A stretch of DNA of 64,000 bases from Serinus canaria (GCF_022539315.1 NC_066316.1:51771994-51835993); one strand, 5' to 3'. Positions 10,318 through 22,207 are shown, counted from the first letter of the stretch. Numbers and translations: made by a program. Notes: generated from the sequence alone by a model not told the origin.

Positions 10318-13300
10318 GTAAGAAACCCAGATCCTTTTCACAGTTTCATCTTTGGGAAATCTTTATTTGCCTCAGGGTTTTATTCCATTTCTTTTTTATT
10401 ATCGTTTATAAAAGGGTGAGCAGCAATAAAAAATAGCAAGGAAAGGAATTCTTCAGTCTCATCAAGTATGTGGGTGTCCTGTTCGCACAATATGTGGAAA
10501 AAATGTGATCACTCCCTTGATAATACATTTTCCAAATAGTCTCAATTATGTCAAAGCTGAATTAACTGCTTTCATTTCTTTCTCCACCTCTTTTCCTCCT
10601 GCACATTTTCACAGTAAAATATTAACCAGTATAAGTAGTAGGTAAATCTGTTAAAAAAAAAAAAGGAACACATGTAAATAAAGGAACTAGCTTTTATTCG
10701 GGGTTTTTTTTTCAATAAGATATTTTGAGGCAAGATACTTTGAGATTAGCAGGTATAAAATAATTACCATCAGACTGCAAAATTCAGCAGCTTTTAGAGA
10801 AAGAAACACATGCTATGGCACTTAATGATGGATTAATAATGTCAAAATGACCACATATAGAAATTAATTGTTTTTAAAGGTCAGCTCTGTTGAATGGAAG
10901 GAATAGGTGAACCCTACAGATTTCTATTTCAATGGGCATGCAAGGATGCCCATTGATGCCCATTTGTACTGTTCTGCTCAGATGCTGAAGTTCCATTAAA
11001 TGTTAACCCATTTCCACTACACCTTCATGAGCCCCGGCCTTACAATTGGCATGCTATGTTAAACTTTAGTTACAGAAGCAACTGCACCAAAAATATCTAG
11101 CTTTATAAACTCTTTCCAGCTGAATGGTGGATGAAAGAGACCGGAGAAAATAATATATAAGAGGAGAACAAGAAATCTCAGAACTTTTTCACAACCAATA
11201 TTTTTAAGTAAATCAGATTTAGCTTAAAAATAAAAGGGGAAATGCACTCTACTTGGAAAGCCAATAAGAGATCTATGTCAGTTTTCAGTGTATTTGTCCC
11301 AGATTTTCCTGAGGTAAATTTAGTTCAGGAGCATATTGTACTGGTCTCCATGGGGTGAGTGAAATGCCATTAATGTCCATAATCAGATTTTAAACAGTAA
11401 TTTTCAGGTATCATATTCACAAAGCAGAGTTCGATCTAAATACTAAAACTCAAATAGTTTGGGTAAATGAGGCATCCACAATCATTCAATAATATTATTT
11501 TTATATATAAAGGGTATCACTGTATAAATATCTTTGTCCATTGTTTTGGAAGATCTCTGAGTGTTTTCTTCCATTAAAATGGCATGGTGTGGAAGGGAGA
11601 AAATATCTTTCATAACATCAGTGAATATGGCTACAGAAATGGACACATTTTCAGCTGAACAAGCCTGCTTTTCTAAAAACCTCATCCTTTGTCCCAGCTT
11701 TATTAACTTGTCTGGTAGATATTGCCTCTGATAAAAGATGCTGCCTTTCAAACTTGCCTTCGTAACTTCTTAGACCATCAAAAAAGACTTCAATAAAGAC
11801 TATGAGTATTTTCATGAAGGTAATGCTCTTTCCTTCTCTAAAAAGTATTTGGTAAAGTGTCCCTTGTGTTCAGTTTTTCACTTTGGAATAAGATGCCAGA
11901 TCAGGTTTATCCCACTCAGCACCATCATAATTATTGTCAAAATAATGAAAATCATAAAAATATGTCTGTCTATTTCTGTCAATACCACAGACTTTGTCTA
12001 AACTGAGAGGCCAGTTTGGATTCCTTTGTTTGTTGGGTGTTGTGCAATAACAGCAGTAAAATAGTTTGTGGATGCCAGGTTATGCCAGCTATGTCTGATG
12101 AAAGAACTGATTTCTCCATTATGCTTAGTAAACATTTTTGTTCATTAGATGCCTCCTTTAGCAGCATTGGCTGTATGACACAGTCTGTAAGAAGTCCTGT
12201 AAATTATTCCTCAGACAATATAGCTCTGAAGTTTCATGTAAGAGCTTTTTTTTATATTTCAAGGTGTCACTTCATATGCTCTCCTTCCTAGTTAGAATCT
12301 GTTTGTTCCAGTGTCCAGCTTTTCCTTCTCTTTCCCTAAATTTTTTTAGAACCTGAACATGAACATGCTCCCTAGGCTGTGACAAGTTTGTGACTTTTGG
12401 ATTCAAAAAGCTAGATAAATCAACTTAGCAAAACATTAAAAAATGTGATTTCTTGTCCAAAATATAACTGCTTAAACTTCCTAGGTTTATTCTTCCAAAA
12501 TCTTCCAAAGCCATGTAACACTGGGAGATTTTACCATACCAACCTTCAGATTTTAAATAAGGGTTTTCAGGAAAAAAGTCTATCAATGAATGGATTTGCA
12601 TTCCTTGGGAGTTACTGAACAAAACCAAAATATTTTCCAAACTATTATTTGAAAATTTAGTGTCATGATCTTTGAATTCTACTAGCATATATACCCTCCA
12701 GGTCCATCGTGGGGGAAATTTGCAGTTTTGGCTTCTCCTCCTAATTTTAAAAAGTGTTCAGCTGATTTTGTGGAGTGACTTCTGTTGGTGCCAGTGGTAA
12801 GAGTACAGCTGAGTTTCTACATAAAGCTTTCAAAACAGGTATTTTACTTCACCTGTTCCAAGCCTGATCTCAATTCTCTTCACTGTTTTGAGTTCAGTGG
12901 AGTTAATTGAATCCTTACATGAATGTTTCAGTTTCTCAATTGTTTGTCATATTCAGTCTTTGAGGAGGGGCAAAGGTTCTTTTCACAAGCAGCATTCTAA
13001 GTGCATGCATCTTAGAACTTCCTCATTTTCTGGTCTTCACAGAACCAAGGCTCTCATGAGAGGATTTTGAGTTTATGAAAGGAGTGCAGGACTGATCCTG
13101 CAAAATTTACACTGGCAAAATTCCCGCTGAAGTGAATGCAAGTAGGATTGCAGGACTGGGGCCTCAGTTCATATCTATTCATCACTTTGTACAGAAAAAA
13201 AATAATGTGTTTTTTTAACATTTATGGCATTGTGTGTAGATGGTTTCATTTTACATTGTCATGCATTGTTCCCATTTTGTCTTACCTTATTAACATTCAT

Positions 13301-13340
13301 ATTTCATTCAAGTTCACCTCTTTCTCATCTTTATTACCAG
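10318..13340 (+). other. ADGRG6: intron between linker exons 1 and 2
   Basis: About 3.0 kb of AT-rich sequence without a recognisable exon or transposon. It includes an 11-bp inverted repeat (10929-10939 with 10946-10956, around TCAATGGGCAT). A minus-strand open frame at 11482-11751 encodes a peptide I do not recognise and do not call. Confidence 0.8.
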
Positions 13341-13424
13341 CTACTGTAAATGCTACTACTCCTACACCACCCACTGTCACCACTAACATGCCCGATACTA
13401 ATAGAAACGATAAGCCAAACAATG
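13341..13424 (+). CDS. ADGRG6: ADGRG6 exon: alternatively spliced Thr/Pro linker
   Basis: This 84-nt, 28-codon exon is phase 1 at both ends, from acceptor TTACCAG (ending 13340) to donor GTAAGA at 13425. The peptide ATVNATTPTPPTVTTNMPDT continues NRNDKPNN and is Thr/Pro-rich with one NAT sequon, like an O-glycosylated stalk. It corresponds to the 28-residue segment present in some human ADGRG6 isoforms and absent from others. In zebrafish a splice insert at this point is reported to alter ectodomain conformation and signalling. The symmetric phase is what a skippable cassette needs. Alternative use in this species is inferred by homology. Confidence 0.88.
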
Positions 13425-14873
13425 GTAAGAAATCCTGTGTTACATTTTTCCTTGTACTGTGTCTAAAGCAAATTTGTTGTATTTTAAGGTGTGTTTTTCC
13501 TACCATCATAATGTCAAGGGTCACGTCTCCGTTTCTGATCTCATTTACACTGAATAACTCAGGATTAAATCTCTGGACCATGTCAGAATGGTGTAAATGA
13601 GGACAGAACCAAACTCAGTGTTATTTGTTTCGTGTTTACCTGGCTCTTCTGTGAAAGGGACTAACTTTGTGTCACCCCTTGCATTTAACGATGCAAAGAA
13701 CGAGGGAAGGGAGAGGGATGTTTAGAAAGGGTCCAAAAAGAAGCATGCTGTTGAAGGGTTCAAGGCTGTAGGTTGTCAGACATTGTGTGGCTCCTGCTTG
13801 TGCAGCCAGGCTGGTAGTAGGCTTGGATTGTCTGTTCCTCACTAGTTCCTCGCCATTCCTCAGGCGCAGGAGCCAAGTGGAACCATTCCTATGGAGCAAA
13901 GCCACTTCCACTGAGTCAACAGAAATCTTTCCACTGACTTAAAGAAGAGTTGGATCAGACTTTACTAGGGAAAATGTTGACAGTATCAGATATCGTTTAC
14001 TTTTCATTTAGAAAGATTAAGGGAAAAAATAAGGTAGTAAATGAACCTATTATTAGCACAGGAATAAAGCCAGGATTTCTTTTGAGGCTTTCTCAAATTC
14101 TGTGATATCACTGTCTCCTAAAGACTGAGCATCATTTTGTGAAGTGCTGCTAAAATATTTATTAGTTTGTTAAAGCTGGTTGTTAAACACAGAGGTAGAT
14201 TTTGCCAATTTTCATCAGAGGCCTAAATGTATATTTTTTTAAGATTTATTTTTTCAGGGTACTCCACAGAAATAAATTAGAATCTGGGTGGGGTTTGTGG
14301 TTTGGTTTTTAGGTTGCTTTTTTTTTGGTTGAGTGTTTTTTTTTCCCCAATCCATCAGTTGTTACTGTAGGATTTAAAACTCTTGAAGTATTTTTTTTCT
14401 TGGCAGATATTTATTGTACACTGGCAATCAGGCAGTACAGTGCATAATGTGAAAGAATTTATCTGAATCCAGACTGTTTGGTTTTAATAAGCTGTAGAAG
14501 TAAGAAGAAAATATTGAAAATTTCTTCCAAGTCGTGTTTGCTTCTTTTTTATGGAGCCACTCACAAATGTTCACCATGAGCAGTTAACTCTGGTTTTTTA
14601 ATGACAGAATGAACTAAATCTTATTAATATTAGTATGAATAAAAAATAGACAATTAAGTCCTTTCTCTAGCTTTGAAAGTCCCAAGAAAAAGTAGGAAGA
14701 CTATGAAAATAAGAAATAAGCCAAGCTCACTAGTGGTAGAAGCAAATTAAACTTTCACTCAGCTAACAGGCATCATTTTCCACTCTTGGTAAGTTGATTT
14801 TTAGACCAAGAACAAAGAGTTAAGTTACATATATTTTCTTTAATCCATTAACTATGTGGCTTGCTACACACAG
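13425..14873 (+). other. ADGRG6: intron before the giant exon
   Basis: About 1.4 kb containing T-rich tracts (14290-14400) and no recognisable repeat or gene. It ends with an acceptor region TTTTCTTTAATCCATTAAC then CACACAG at 14867-14873. TTAAC about 25 nt upstream is a plausible branch point, but the pyrimidine tract is interrupted, so the acceptor looks moderate and may be regulated. Confidence 0.75.
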
Positions 14874-17800
14874 ACCTGCAGGAATTCAGACTTCCTGCTA
14901 CAGTTATCTTCAGAATGAAGAGAAATTCACCTGAATTTTCCCATTCACGACCACAGAGGCAGCAAGAATCTAAGATAGAAGGGATCAAAACAATAGGAAT
15001 TATCTCAAGCCCAATTATTTGGCCAGTGAAGCAAAGGCCCCTGCATTTCAGTAAAAATTCATCAGATGATAACCCAGAGAGAAAAAACGCATACAGCCTC
15101 TTCCTTCCAACTTTGTCCACACCAGCTTCTTCTGAGGAGAATGGCAACAAAACCTCATCTGCTTATACAGAAAACACCAAGCTAGATTATACTGTAATGG
15201 ATCAGTTGCCAATTGAAAATATTTTGAATTATTCTAGAAGTCCATTCCGTGGAACTTCTGGTGCAGCAGATGCAGTTACAGAGCCCCCTGTGAGTGCAGC
15301 AGTTCCTCTTCTTCACAGCAGAAATCCCAGCGCAAAGCTAGCAAGGACTTTGGCAAGTAGGCTCCATCTTTCTGACTCTGAGCCATCGTTCCACTCTCCT
15401 GTTAGCAGCAGCAGCAGCAGCAGCACTGTTTATGAACATGAAGAAGAAACTCCGTGGATTTCAGCCTCCAACAGCGACACAACCAATTTCGTGCATACAA
15501 GCAATGTCTTGGAGCCTGTGAACTGGTGGAATGAGCCTGTATTTCACCATCGTATCACCTCTGATATTCAAGAGGACGGACATCGTTTTCTTTCTAGCTT
15601 TTCTGTACCACCTACAGATGAGAAGCCACTATTCCAAAAAAGTAGGTTAGATTTACTAGACTTGGCACCTGACAATTTTTACCTGGAAATGGTAGAAGGC
15701 GATGCTGACAGGAAAATGTTTTCTACACTATCAGCAAACAGTGAATTTCAGTTTAGAAAATCTGTGCACATTAAGGACCGTCATTCAGCAGGCATTACAA
15801 ATTTAACCTCTGTGGAAATTCTACATGCAAAACCAACAAGTTTTTTTCAGATCATGAAAAAATCATACACAAAATTTATGCATGGCAGCCAACTGACAAA
15901 TTCAGTCCAAGGACACAGTAAAGAACTATTAACATTTTCATCATTTCTGGTAGAACCAGGCTGGACAAGCTCAGCATTTAAGCATGTTGTAACAACCCTG
16001 CCTGTTTATCAACAGCTGTTGACTGACACATATTTGAAAAGTGACAGCATATTTATATCTAGTAGTAATTACTGGTCTCATTATTTACAGCATTCATTAT
16101 ACTTTGAAAATCCAAGTGAGACCCTTAGAAATGGAGCACTGGAGAACAATTTGGATGCATTTCATGGTAGTAATGAAAATGAAGAATCATCTTTTTCCAT
16201 ATTAGAGCCAGAGAACATGAATCCAGTTGCTGACTCCTGGGATTCAGATTACTTGGATTTTCCAACAAAATATGTAGATATATCCCCCTCTTTAAGAGCA
16301 AGTTTCTGGACTGTTTCCCATCATTTGAAAGAAGCATCTCAAGTGTTTTCTGGGGAGCCATCGGAAAATTTCTGGCTCTCATTTAATAAACTGCTTTCTT
16401 CCCCAACAGAGAGATTGAGGTCCATTAGTTTATATGCTAACTCTGACGGTATCTCTGAACAAACATCTGCCATTAGATTTGTAGGTCACAGAGCTGAAGA
16501 AAGTAATTTTTCTAGTCATGTATCAACTTTGGAAACACAAATCTTTAGTTCATTAATTCCAGGCATTTCAAAGAGAATTTCAGAAAGTACTGGCTGGTCA
16601 ATATCACAATTGCAGTCAACAATCAACTTTGCAAACCTAACTGTGACTTCCCACAGTGAATTTTACTTTGATTTTCCTTCTCCTTCCCTGGAAGCACCTT
16701 CCATTCAGTCCTCTGTATGGGCACAGGGAAGCCCTTTTGATCAGGTGCTTGAAAACTCTGCAGATAGTTTGCACATGCAAATTCAAACTGACATAGTAAG
16801 TGATCAAATTGACATGGCTTTCCTAAGCAATAGGCATCAGCCTGTTTCTGTCTTTCCAACACACTCAGGAACTCAGCCTTCTGGTTCAAGGGATAGCCGT
16901 GCTCCTTTCTTGATCAGAACATCTGGGGCTCAGGTCACTTGGACAGTTCAGAGTTTGACAAGCAGTGCAAGAACACACAAAACACAGCAGTCTCAAAGTC
17001 TTCTGGAGAATGATACTATAACAAATACCATTGATAAACCAAGAAGTAAAGTTCAGAAAGATGCAGGTATTTTTTTAAAAAGCATCAGTTCAACAAGTTC
17101 TGACTTTTTTCCAGTGTCTTTGGAATTGCAGCAATTTCTTCATTCAGAGTCTGAATTCAGAGACAGCGTAACTCCTAACACCTATTCTACACCTCCACTC
17201 CCACAAAGTTTTCAGAATCATCTTGACTCAATTACTCCAAGCTTGCTCCCTCAGTGGGACGTAGAAGAGTTAAACTTGCCAACAACAGAAGCACCAAGAA
17301 ATTATCTAACTGTTTTAGGGCAAGACTCCATTGAAAATCAAGCGGACGGTCCAAGATACTCTCTCTGGGCAGTGGAACAAGAAATCATTGACAGTGATAA
17401 AGGCACAAGGGATTTTGCTGTTCTGACATCAACAAACATACCGAGGCTTTCTGAATGGAATTCAGAGGGGGAGGTGTACAGACCCTTCAGCAGGAGCAGA
17501 GAAGCAATATCTACCATTACTGCTAATGCCTTGCATTTTGAAAATGCTGATTATGGACGCCTTGCAAATCTCTCTTCTGTCCTGGAATCATCAAGAACTG
17601 CAATAATGAGTGATGTGGTACCTTTGCCATCTTCTTACATCAGAGTTTTTATTCAGCACAAAGAGACCATCTTGACAGGCACTCTGACAACTGCTGCAGC
17701 AGCCATCCATCACTCTCTCGTGCAGATCCAAACATCACTTTCTTCTGTGACATACCACGAGTCATCAGTTTCAGCCCATGTTTATTCCTTGGCCCATTTA

Positions 17801-17936
17801 CCATCTGGGACAAGCCAAAACAGCACCTCTTACCCACCACTGAAACAACTTTCTAGCTCTGCTGCAGTCCTTTTGCCTTGTTTGTGTGACTTCTTCACTG
17901 AGCTGGGCTGCCTGTGTCGAGCTGAGTTCCACTACA
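14874..17936 (+). CDS. ADGRG6: ADGRG6 giant exon: 1,021-codon Ser-rich extracellular segment
   Basis: A single 3,063-nt block without a stop, in the correct orientation. Acceptor CACACAG ends at 14873 and donor GTATGT lies at 17937-17942. With these borders it is phase 1 at both ends and a multiple of 3, so it fits between the linker exons and the SEA exon. Chance cannot plausibly give 1,021 open codons in this AT-rich DNA. The peptide is hydrophilic and Ser/Thr-rich, with no transmembrane segment, no obvious tandem repeat and nine N-glycosylation sequons (NSS, NKT, NYS, NLT, NFS, NLT, NDT, NLS, NST). A CAG/AGC run at about 15404-15424 gives a poly-Ser tract. There is no cysteine for about the first 990 residues. 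Then four occur close together in LPCLCDFFTELGCLCRAEFH at the end. The likely role is a long, glycosylated, mostly disordered spacer between PTX and SEA. I know no such segment in mammalian or fish ADGRG6. The paralogue ADGRG4 has a huge Ser/Thr-rich region in the comparable position, so shared ancestry is possible. Expression is not shown by sequence alone. Confidence 0.82.
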
Positions 17937-20557
17937 GTATGTCAAGCTGCTAAGTTAGATGTAGAAAAAAACCCAGATCATCTTATCTGTTAGATATTCA
18001 GTTTGTAGACTGAATGTAGAAGTAGCTCTCTTTCATCCTTTAGATGTAGGACCATTTGGCATAGGAAAATGTTTTGGAATAATAATATGATTACAGTAGA
18101 AGGGAATTTGTAACATATTAGTGATAGTAAATGTCATTAATGTGTGATTTCTCATATTTGTATACTTCTCTAAGACAGCTCTCATGAGACTGTGAGGATA
18201 ATTTACTGGTTTCCATGTATTTTATATGATTAAATGACAATTTATTGTTTGAGAGTATATTAATGTTTTTTACTGACGTATTTTTTGAGGATTTCACTTT
18301 CAAAAATAGAAGATTTTTCAAAACTCAGTGTTTGAATAATAAAACTCAGTGTATCCCTAACAGAATTTTTAAAAATACTCACATTTGATTCATCATTCTA
18401 TTTTTGTAGTTGGTGGTGGGTGTAGGGAGCATTGTTTTCAAGGCTATTTTTTCCTTTTTTTCCAGATTTTCTCTGGCTACTTTTCACCAGTTTTATGAAC
18501 TTTTTTTTCTTTTCATTCAGCATTTTGAGATGGGATTTCAACTGTTTAATTTGAAGAGGGATAAATAAGTTTTCATTTTTACTATCTACTTTACAGTCTC
18601 CTGAGAGTATTTTAAAATGCAGATTAGTTCTAGTTCTTTTATTTTGCCTCATTAAAACATGCTTTGGGTCAACATCTGATGGAGATCTTGAATCTGTTGC
18701 CTAGTTTGTAGTTACTGTGTATGATTTTTAAAATGCTTTGCACATTCCTATATTAAAGTGATTTTGTCACTATACATAATTATCTAAGTAAGGTTATAAC
18801 TAGATATATAATTACATATGAGTTTTTGAGTATCTAATGCACACTTTCTGTATGTGTGTATCTGCATGGCACATATAAAAAGTACATTGCAGATTTAAAA
18901 TTGAATATGTGTTTATACAGAGATATAAACACACAAAGAACATCTAGGTATTGCCAGTGTTTTCAATTTGCCCAAAGTCCAAATTTCTACTTCCAAAGAC
19001 ATAATTTTTTAAAAAATGATCACAGTAATAATAAACTAAAGCACATATTCAGATTAAACTATGCACATAATTTGTGTGCCTCCTCAGGAGAGTTAAAAAA
19101 GACAGTCAAGTAAAACAAAGTTCCTTCTGCTCATATCAAAAATTAAATCATAGCTAACCAAGGAAAGTGTCTAGTAAACCATCTTCTTTACTGTTTTATC
19201 GTTAAGGATTTTTTTACCAATCTTAATATTCATATAATTAATTCCATATTGTAAAGAAAGAACAATTCTCCAACCATTTCATGAATAGTAGCCAATTGGA
19301 AAATACTGACATCAAAATTTTTTCCAGGTGCTTTTGCTTCAAGCTCTTGTACAGTAATTATCTATGAAGTTGTAAAATTATGACATTTGCTCCACTTAGA
19401 ATAAAAGGTCTTTTTGGAATCTAAATAAAGATTCCAAAAGATGGAGCAGTTCCTTTCCAATCTGAGACAGAAAGGGATTTCTGTATAATTATTGTCATGT
19501 CCTGCTCCGTCCTATATAGTGTCTCTGTAAGATTTACATAAGATTAAATAAATGCATGTATCTGTGAACAAGACCCACAGCCTTGGTAACAGCCCCAAAC
19601 CAAGCAATGCCACAAATGCACATAAATGCAAGTGAATTGATCCAGAAGTTCTTAAACCTCCCCCACATCCTGGGAACTTTCACACAACTAGAGCTTACAG
19701 AATGTTTAGTAGCTTAATGAAAAAAAAATAGGCTTGTGGAAAGTACAGACTTTTAACACAGAGCATAACTATGAAATGAATTGATGTTATTTATTAGATG
19801 TGAAATCTTGTAATGCTGCCTACCCACTCATGAGCTTAAAGAGAATTTATATTTACACAGTGCCATTTCAAAACAGTTTTCTGAATATAAAATTGCACCA
19901 AGCCAAGTGTTACACATTTTGTTACTGAAAGATGGTTTGTTCAGCTGCCAGTTTTGTAAAGCTAATATGGGTTCTTCTACTGTCTGGCCATTGCCAGGCC
20001 TCAGAGCAAGCCTGTACTTTGGAAACAAGAGCTCTATATCCCTTCTCACACCTAATTCTGTCCTCAGTTACCTTGCTACATTTAATTGATGAGCTTTATT
20101 TGCTCTCACAATATTTAAACTCCAGTCTCCAGTGGTTCAATTCTGGAACATATAGCAATATTCTAATATGCCTAGGATCAGAATTTATCTGTGTTTACAG
20201 ACTTCATTAATTATAATAGTTTTAAATATTCCTGACACTGTCATGAACTTGACATTAGAGGCATATCCAAAATACTATTTATACGTGTGTTGTCTGTGAG
20301 TTTCCATGTCACATTTCAAGTGCCTCTGAAAATATGGAAGGGGAGGGAATTCTTGTCAAAATCAACAGAACTAGTGAGAATGGGCCCAAACCTGCAGGGG
20401 TAATTTATTTCAGAGATTAAATGCCATCAAGAGTGTGAGGTGGCCTTGTAACTGGGGTTAAGCACAATTTTTATATTAATCATGAAGCTAAAATCTCATT
20501 ATTAAAAAGCTAAATTTGCTCAGTTTCTAACATTATGATGCCATTTTTAATGGACAG
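17937..20557 (+). other. ADGRG6: intron between the giant exon and the first SEA exon
   Basis: About 2.6 kb of AT-rich sequence. The reading frame of the giant exon would stop at 17951-17953 if the donor at 17937 were not used. No transposon, RNA gene or additional exon is recognisable. It ends in TTTTTAATGGACAG. Confidence 0.8.
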
Positions 20558-20643
20558 GTGGGCTGTTCTACAGGATATCTATAGTTGTCTCTAGTTCCAA
20601 CCCCAACTCGGTGTCAAAAGTACATGATGTCGTTGCAGAATGG
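20558..20643 (+). CDS. ADGRG6: ADGRG6 exon: start of SEA domain
   Basis: This 86-nt exon enters in phase 1, leaves in phase 0 and has a strong donor GTAAGT at 20644. It reads GGLFYRISIVVSSSNPNSVS then KVHDVVAEW, aligned with human DGIIYRISVVIQ...KVAEW. The competing acceptor CTACAG (ending 20573) would create an immediate in-frame TAG after phase-1 joining, so ACAG ending at 20557 was chosen. It is the first strand/helix segment of the SEA domain. Confidence 0.9.
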
Positions 20644-22020
20644 GTAAGTTAAGTTTTCTTTCCTTTGTGATTACATATATGAATCTGTCCCATCACTGTT
20701 ATCAGCTGGAAAAAACATTTAAAAAAAAAGAGACTACCAAAAAAACTCTTCACATGAGTTCTCCAAATATCTTTCTTTTATTTATTTGTGCAGTAATAAA
20801 TTCAGGTCTAGCTGGGGCTCTTCAGCACTATGGGTAAAATTTGAAATGTCTGCACTATATTAGCTAGCTTCCTAAGAAATATAGATAGTAAGTGAGATTT
20901 TGGAAAGTATGGAGAAATCAGAATTCTCCACAAAAAGAGGTACATGTCTGGGTTCAAACATCACTATTCTAGGAGAAAAACTTTCTCCCCAAGTGCTCAT
21001 ATGGTTTTGAAGCTATATTGTGGCAGAAATTATAGAAACACCAGGCAGTGTTGAGTTGTGTGAAGCAATAAACTTTTCCAATTTATCCTAATGTTTGCTA
21101 CTTCAAAAGGTTTCTGTCATAGGTCAGCTGCTGAGGTTTCTAGTAGTCCCTGGTTTTTCAGCCCATTTTAGCAGACATAAGCTTGTCTCTGAGTGAGGAA
21201 TTTTTGAAGCTCTTGCCTCTAGAAGTTCTTTTTGTCTGAATAAAGATATTCTCTGTCCTTTTTGACAGTTGGCATAGTCCCACTCACACAATTTGTAAAA
21301 TCTTTATACCAACTACTTATGTAAATATGCAACATCATGAAATAGAGCAACTACTCTTTTTTCTTCTTTTTTTTTTTCATTTATAAAACCTGGAGATTTC
21401 AGCTATCAGAAGCTAAGAAACCCATAAACCAGAATATATATATAAAATAATCTACAGAACAGAATTGCAGTCATGTACACCTGCCAAGACTGTTCCCTTA
21501 GCAGCAGTACCCAGGCAAAGTACATAGGTGCCTGAGCCAAAAGAAGCTAGGAAGGTGTAAGAGCATGCAAAGGTGTCTCTTGGAGGAAAACTAAGCAGAT
21601 GTTGAGCACTCAGAATAAATAGTACAAAGGTCTGCAAAGAAGATCATCCTAAGTTTTTTGAAGACTTTCAGGTGAAAATTTAGCCAATAGCTTTTTCAGT
21701 AAATCTGTTCTATTCAAAGTGTATCTGAGGATTTAAGATGTGGAACAGAGGGAGAGCAGGAAAAGGTCAGGCTCCTGTGCGCTCACCTATTCACTCTGTC
21801 GTGACCTTATACAGATTTCCTTCTGCCCGCAAAAAGCCACATCTCTCACTACCAGTTGCACAACAATCACCTCACTGAAAAGTGAGTGTTCTCTTTGATT
21901 TGCAAAACTGAAGGGGATTTCTCAAGGGGCAGAAGAGTGACATTCTAACACAGCTTTAAGCAACAAAGAGCCCCAGTAACATCTCACAATTCATGTGATC
22001 AATGTCTTCCTGTTTTTCAG
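20644..22020 (+). other. ADGRG6: intron within the SEA domain
   Basis: About 1.4 kb, AT-rich, with T-rich tracts near 21357-21380 and a short TA run near 21437. No gene or repeat family is recognised. It ends with the strong acceptor CTTCCTGTTTTTCAG. Confidence 0.85.
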
Positions 22021-22073
22021 CTGAACCGTACTTTCCAGAACTGGAATTACACTGTGTATGTGGTCAATATCAG
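22021..22073 (+). CDS. ADGRG6: ADGRG6 exon: SEA domain, LNRTFQNWNYTVYVVNI
   Basis: This 53-nt exon, phase 0 to 2, has acceptor TTTTTCAG and donor GTAAAT. It encodes LNRTFQNWNYTVYVVNI, nearly identical to the human LNSTFQNWNYTVYVVNI. It carries the NRT and NYT sequons of the SEA domain. Confidence 0.96.
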
Positions 22074-22153
22074 GTAAATTAAGGAGGAAGATATTTATGC
22101 TGTATTCCTTTGGAGAATTAATCCACCCTAATAATTGTCTGTTTCTTCCATAG

Positions 22154-22207
22154 CATCCACCCTGCCTCTGTAAGAGAGGGAGCCAGACAAAAAAGAAGCA
22201 TTAAAAG
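22154..22207 (+). CDS. ADGRG6: ADGRG6 exon: SEA domain with furin-type site RQKR
   Basis: This 54-nt exon, phase 2 at both ends, lies only 80 nt after the previous one. It reads SIHPASVREGARQKRSIK. RQKR at 22185-22196 followed by Ser is a consensus furin (R-x-K/R-R) site. ADGRG6 is known to be cleaved by a furin-like protease within the SEA region. The human counterpart is KIKVKR then SL, so the position is conserved and the bird motif is a better consensus. The adjoining introns are the 80-bp one at 22074-22153 and the largest one, downstream. Confidence 0.93.

Noticed and set aside
11482..11751. 89-codon minus-strand open frame in the intron between linker exons
   Set aside because: Somewhat protein-like, but no family is recognised and the surrounding sequence shows no continuation. 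A retrocopy fragment is possible but unsupported.
16125..16889. Minus-strand open frames inside the giant exon
   Set aside because: Shadow frames of the plus-strand coding exon.
14861..17953. Giant open frame as an independent single-exon gene
   Set aside because: There is no convincing start codon context or promoter. The symmetric phase 1-1 borders and the GTATGT donor just before the stop argue for an internal exon of ADGRG6.
20574..20643. Acceptor CTACAG (ending 20573) for the first SEA exon
   Set aside because: Phase-1 joining at this site gives an in-frame TAG almost at once and loses the conserved FYRIS.
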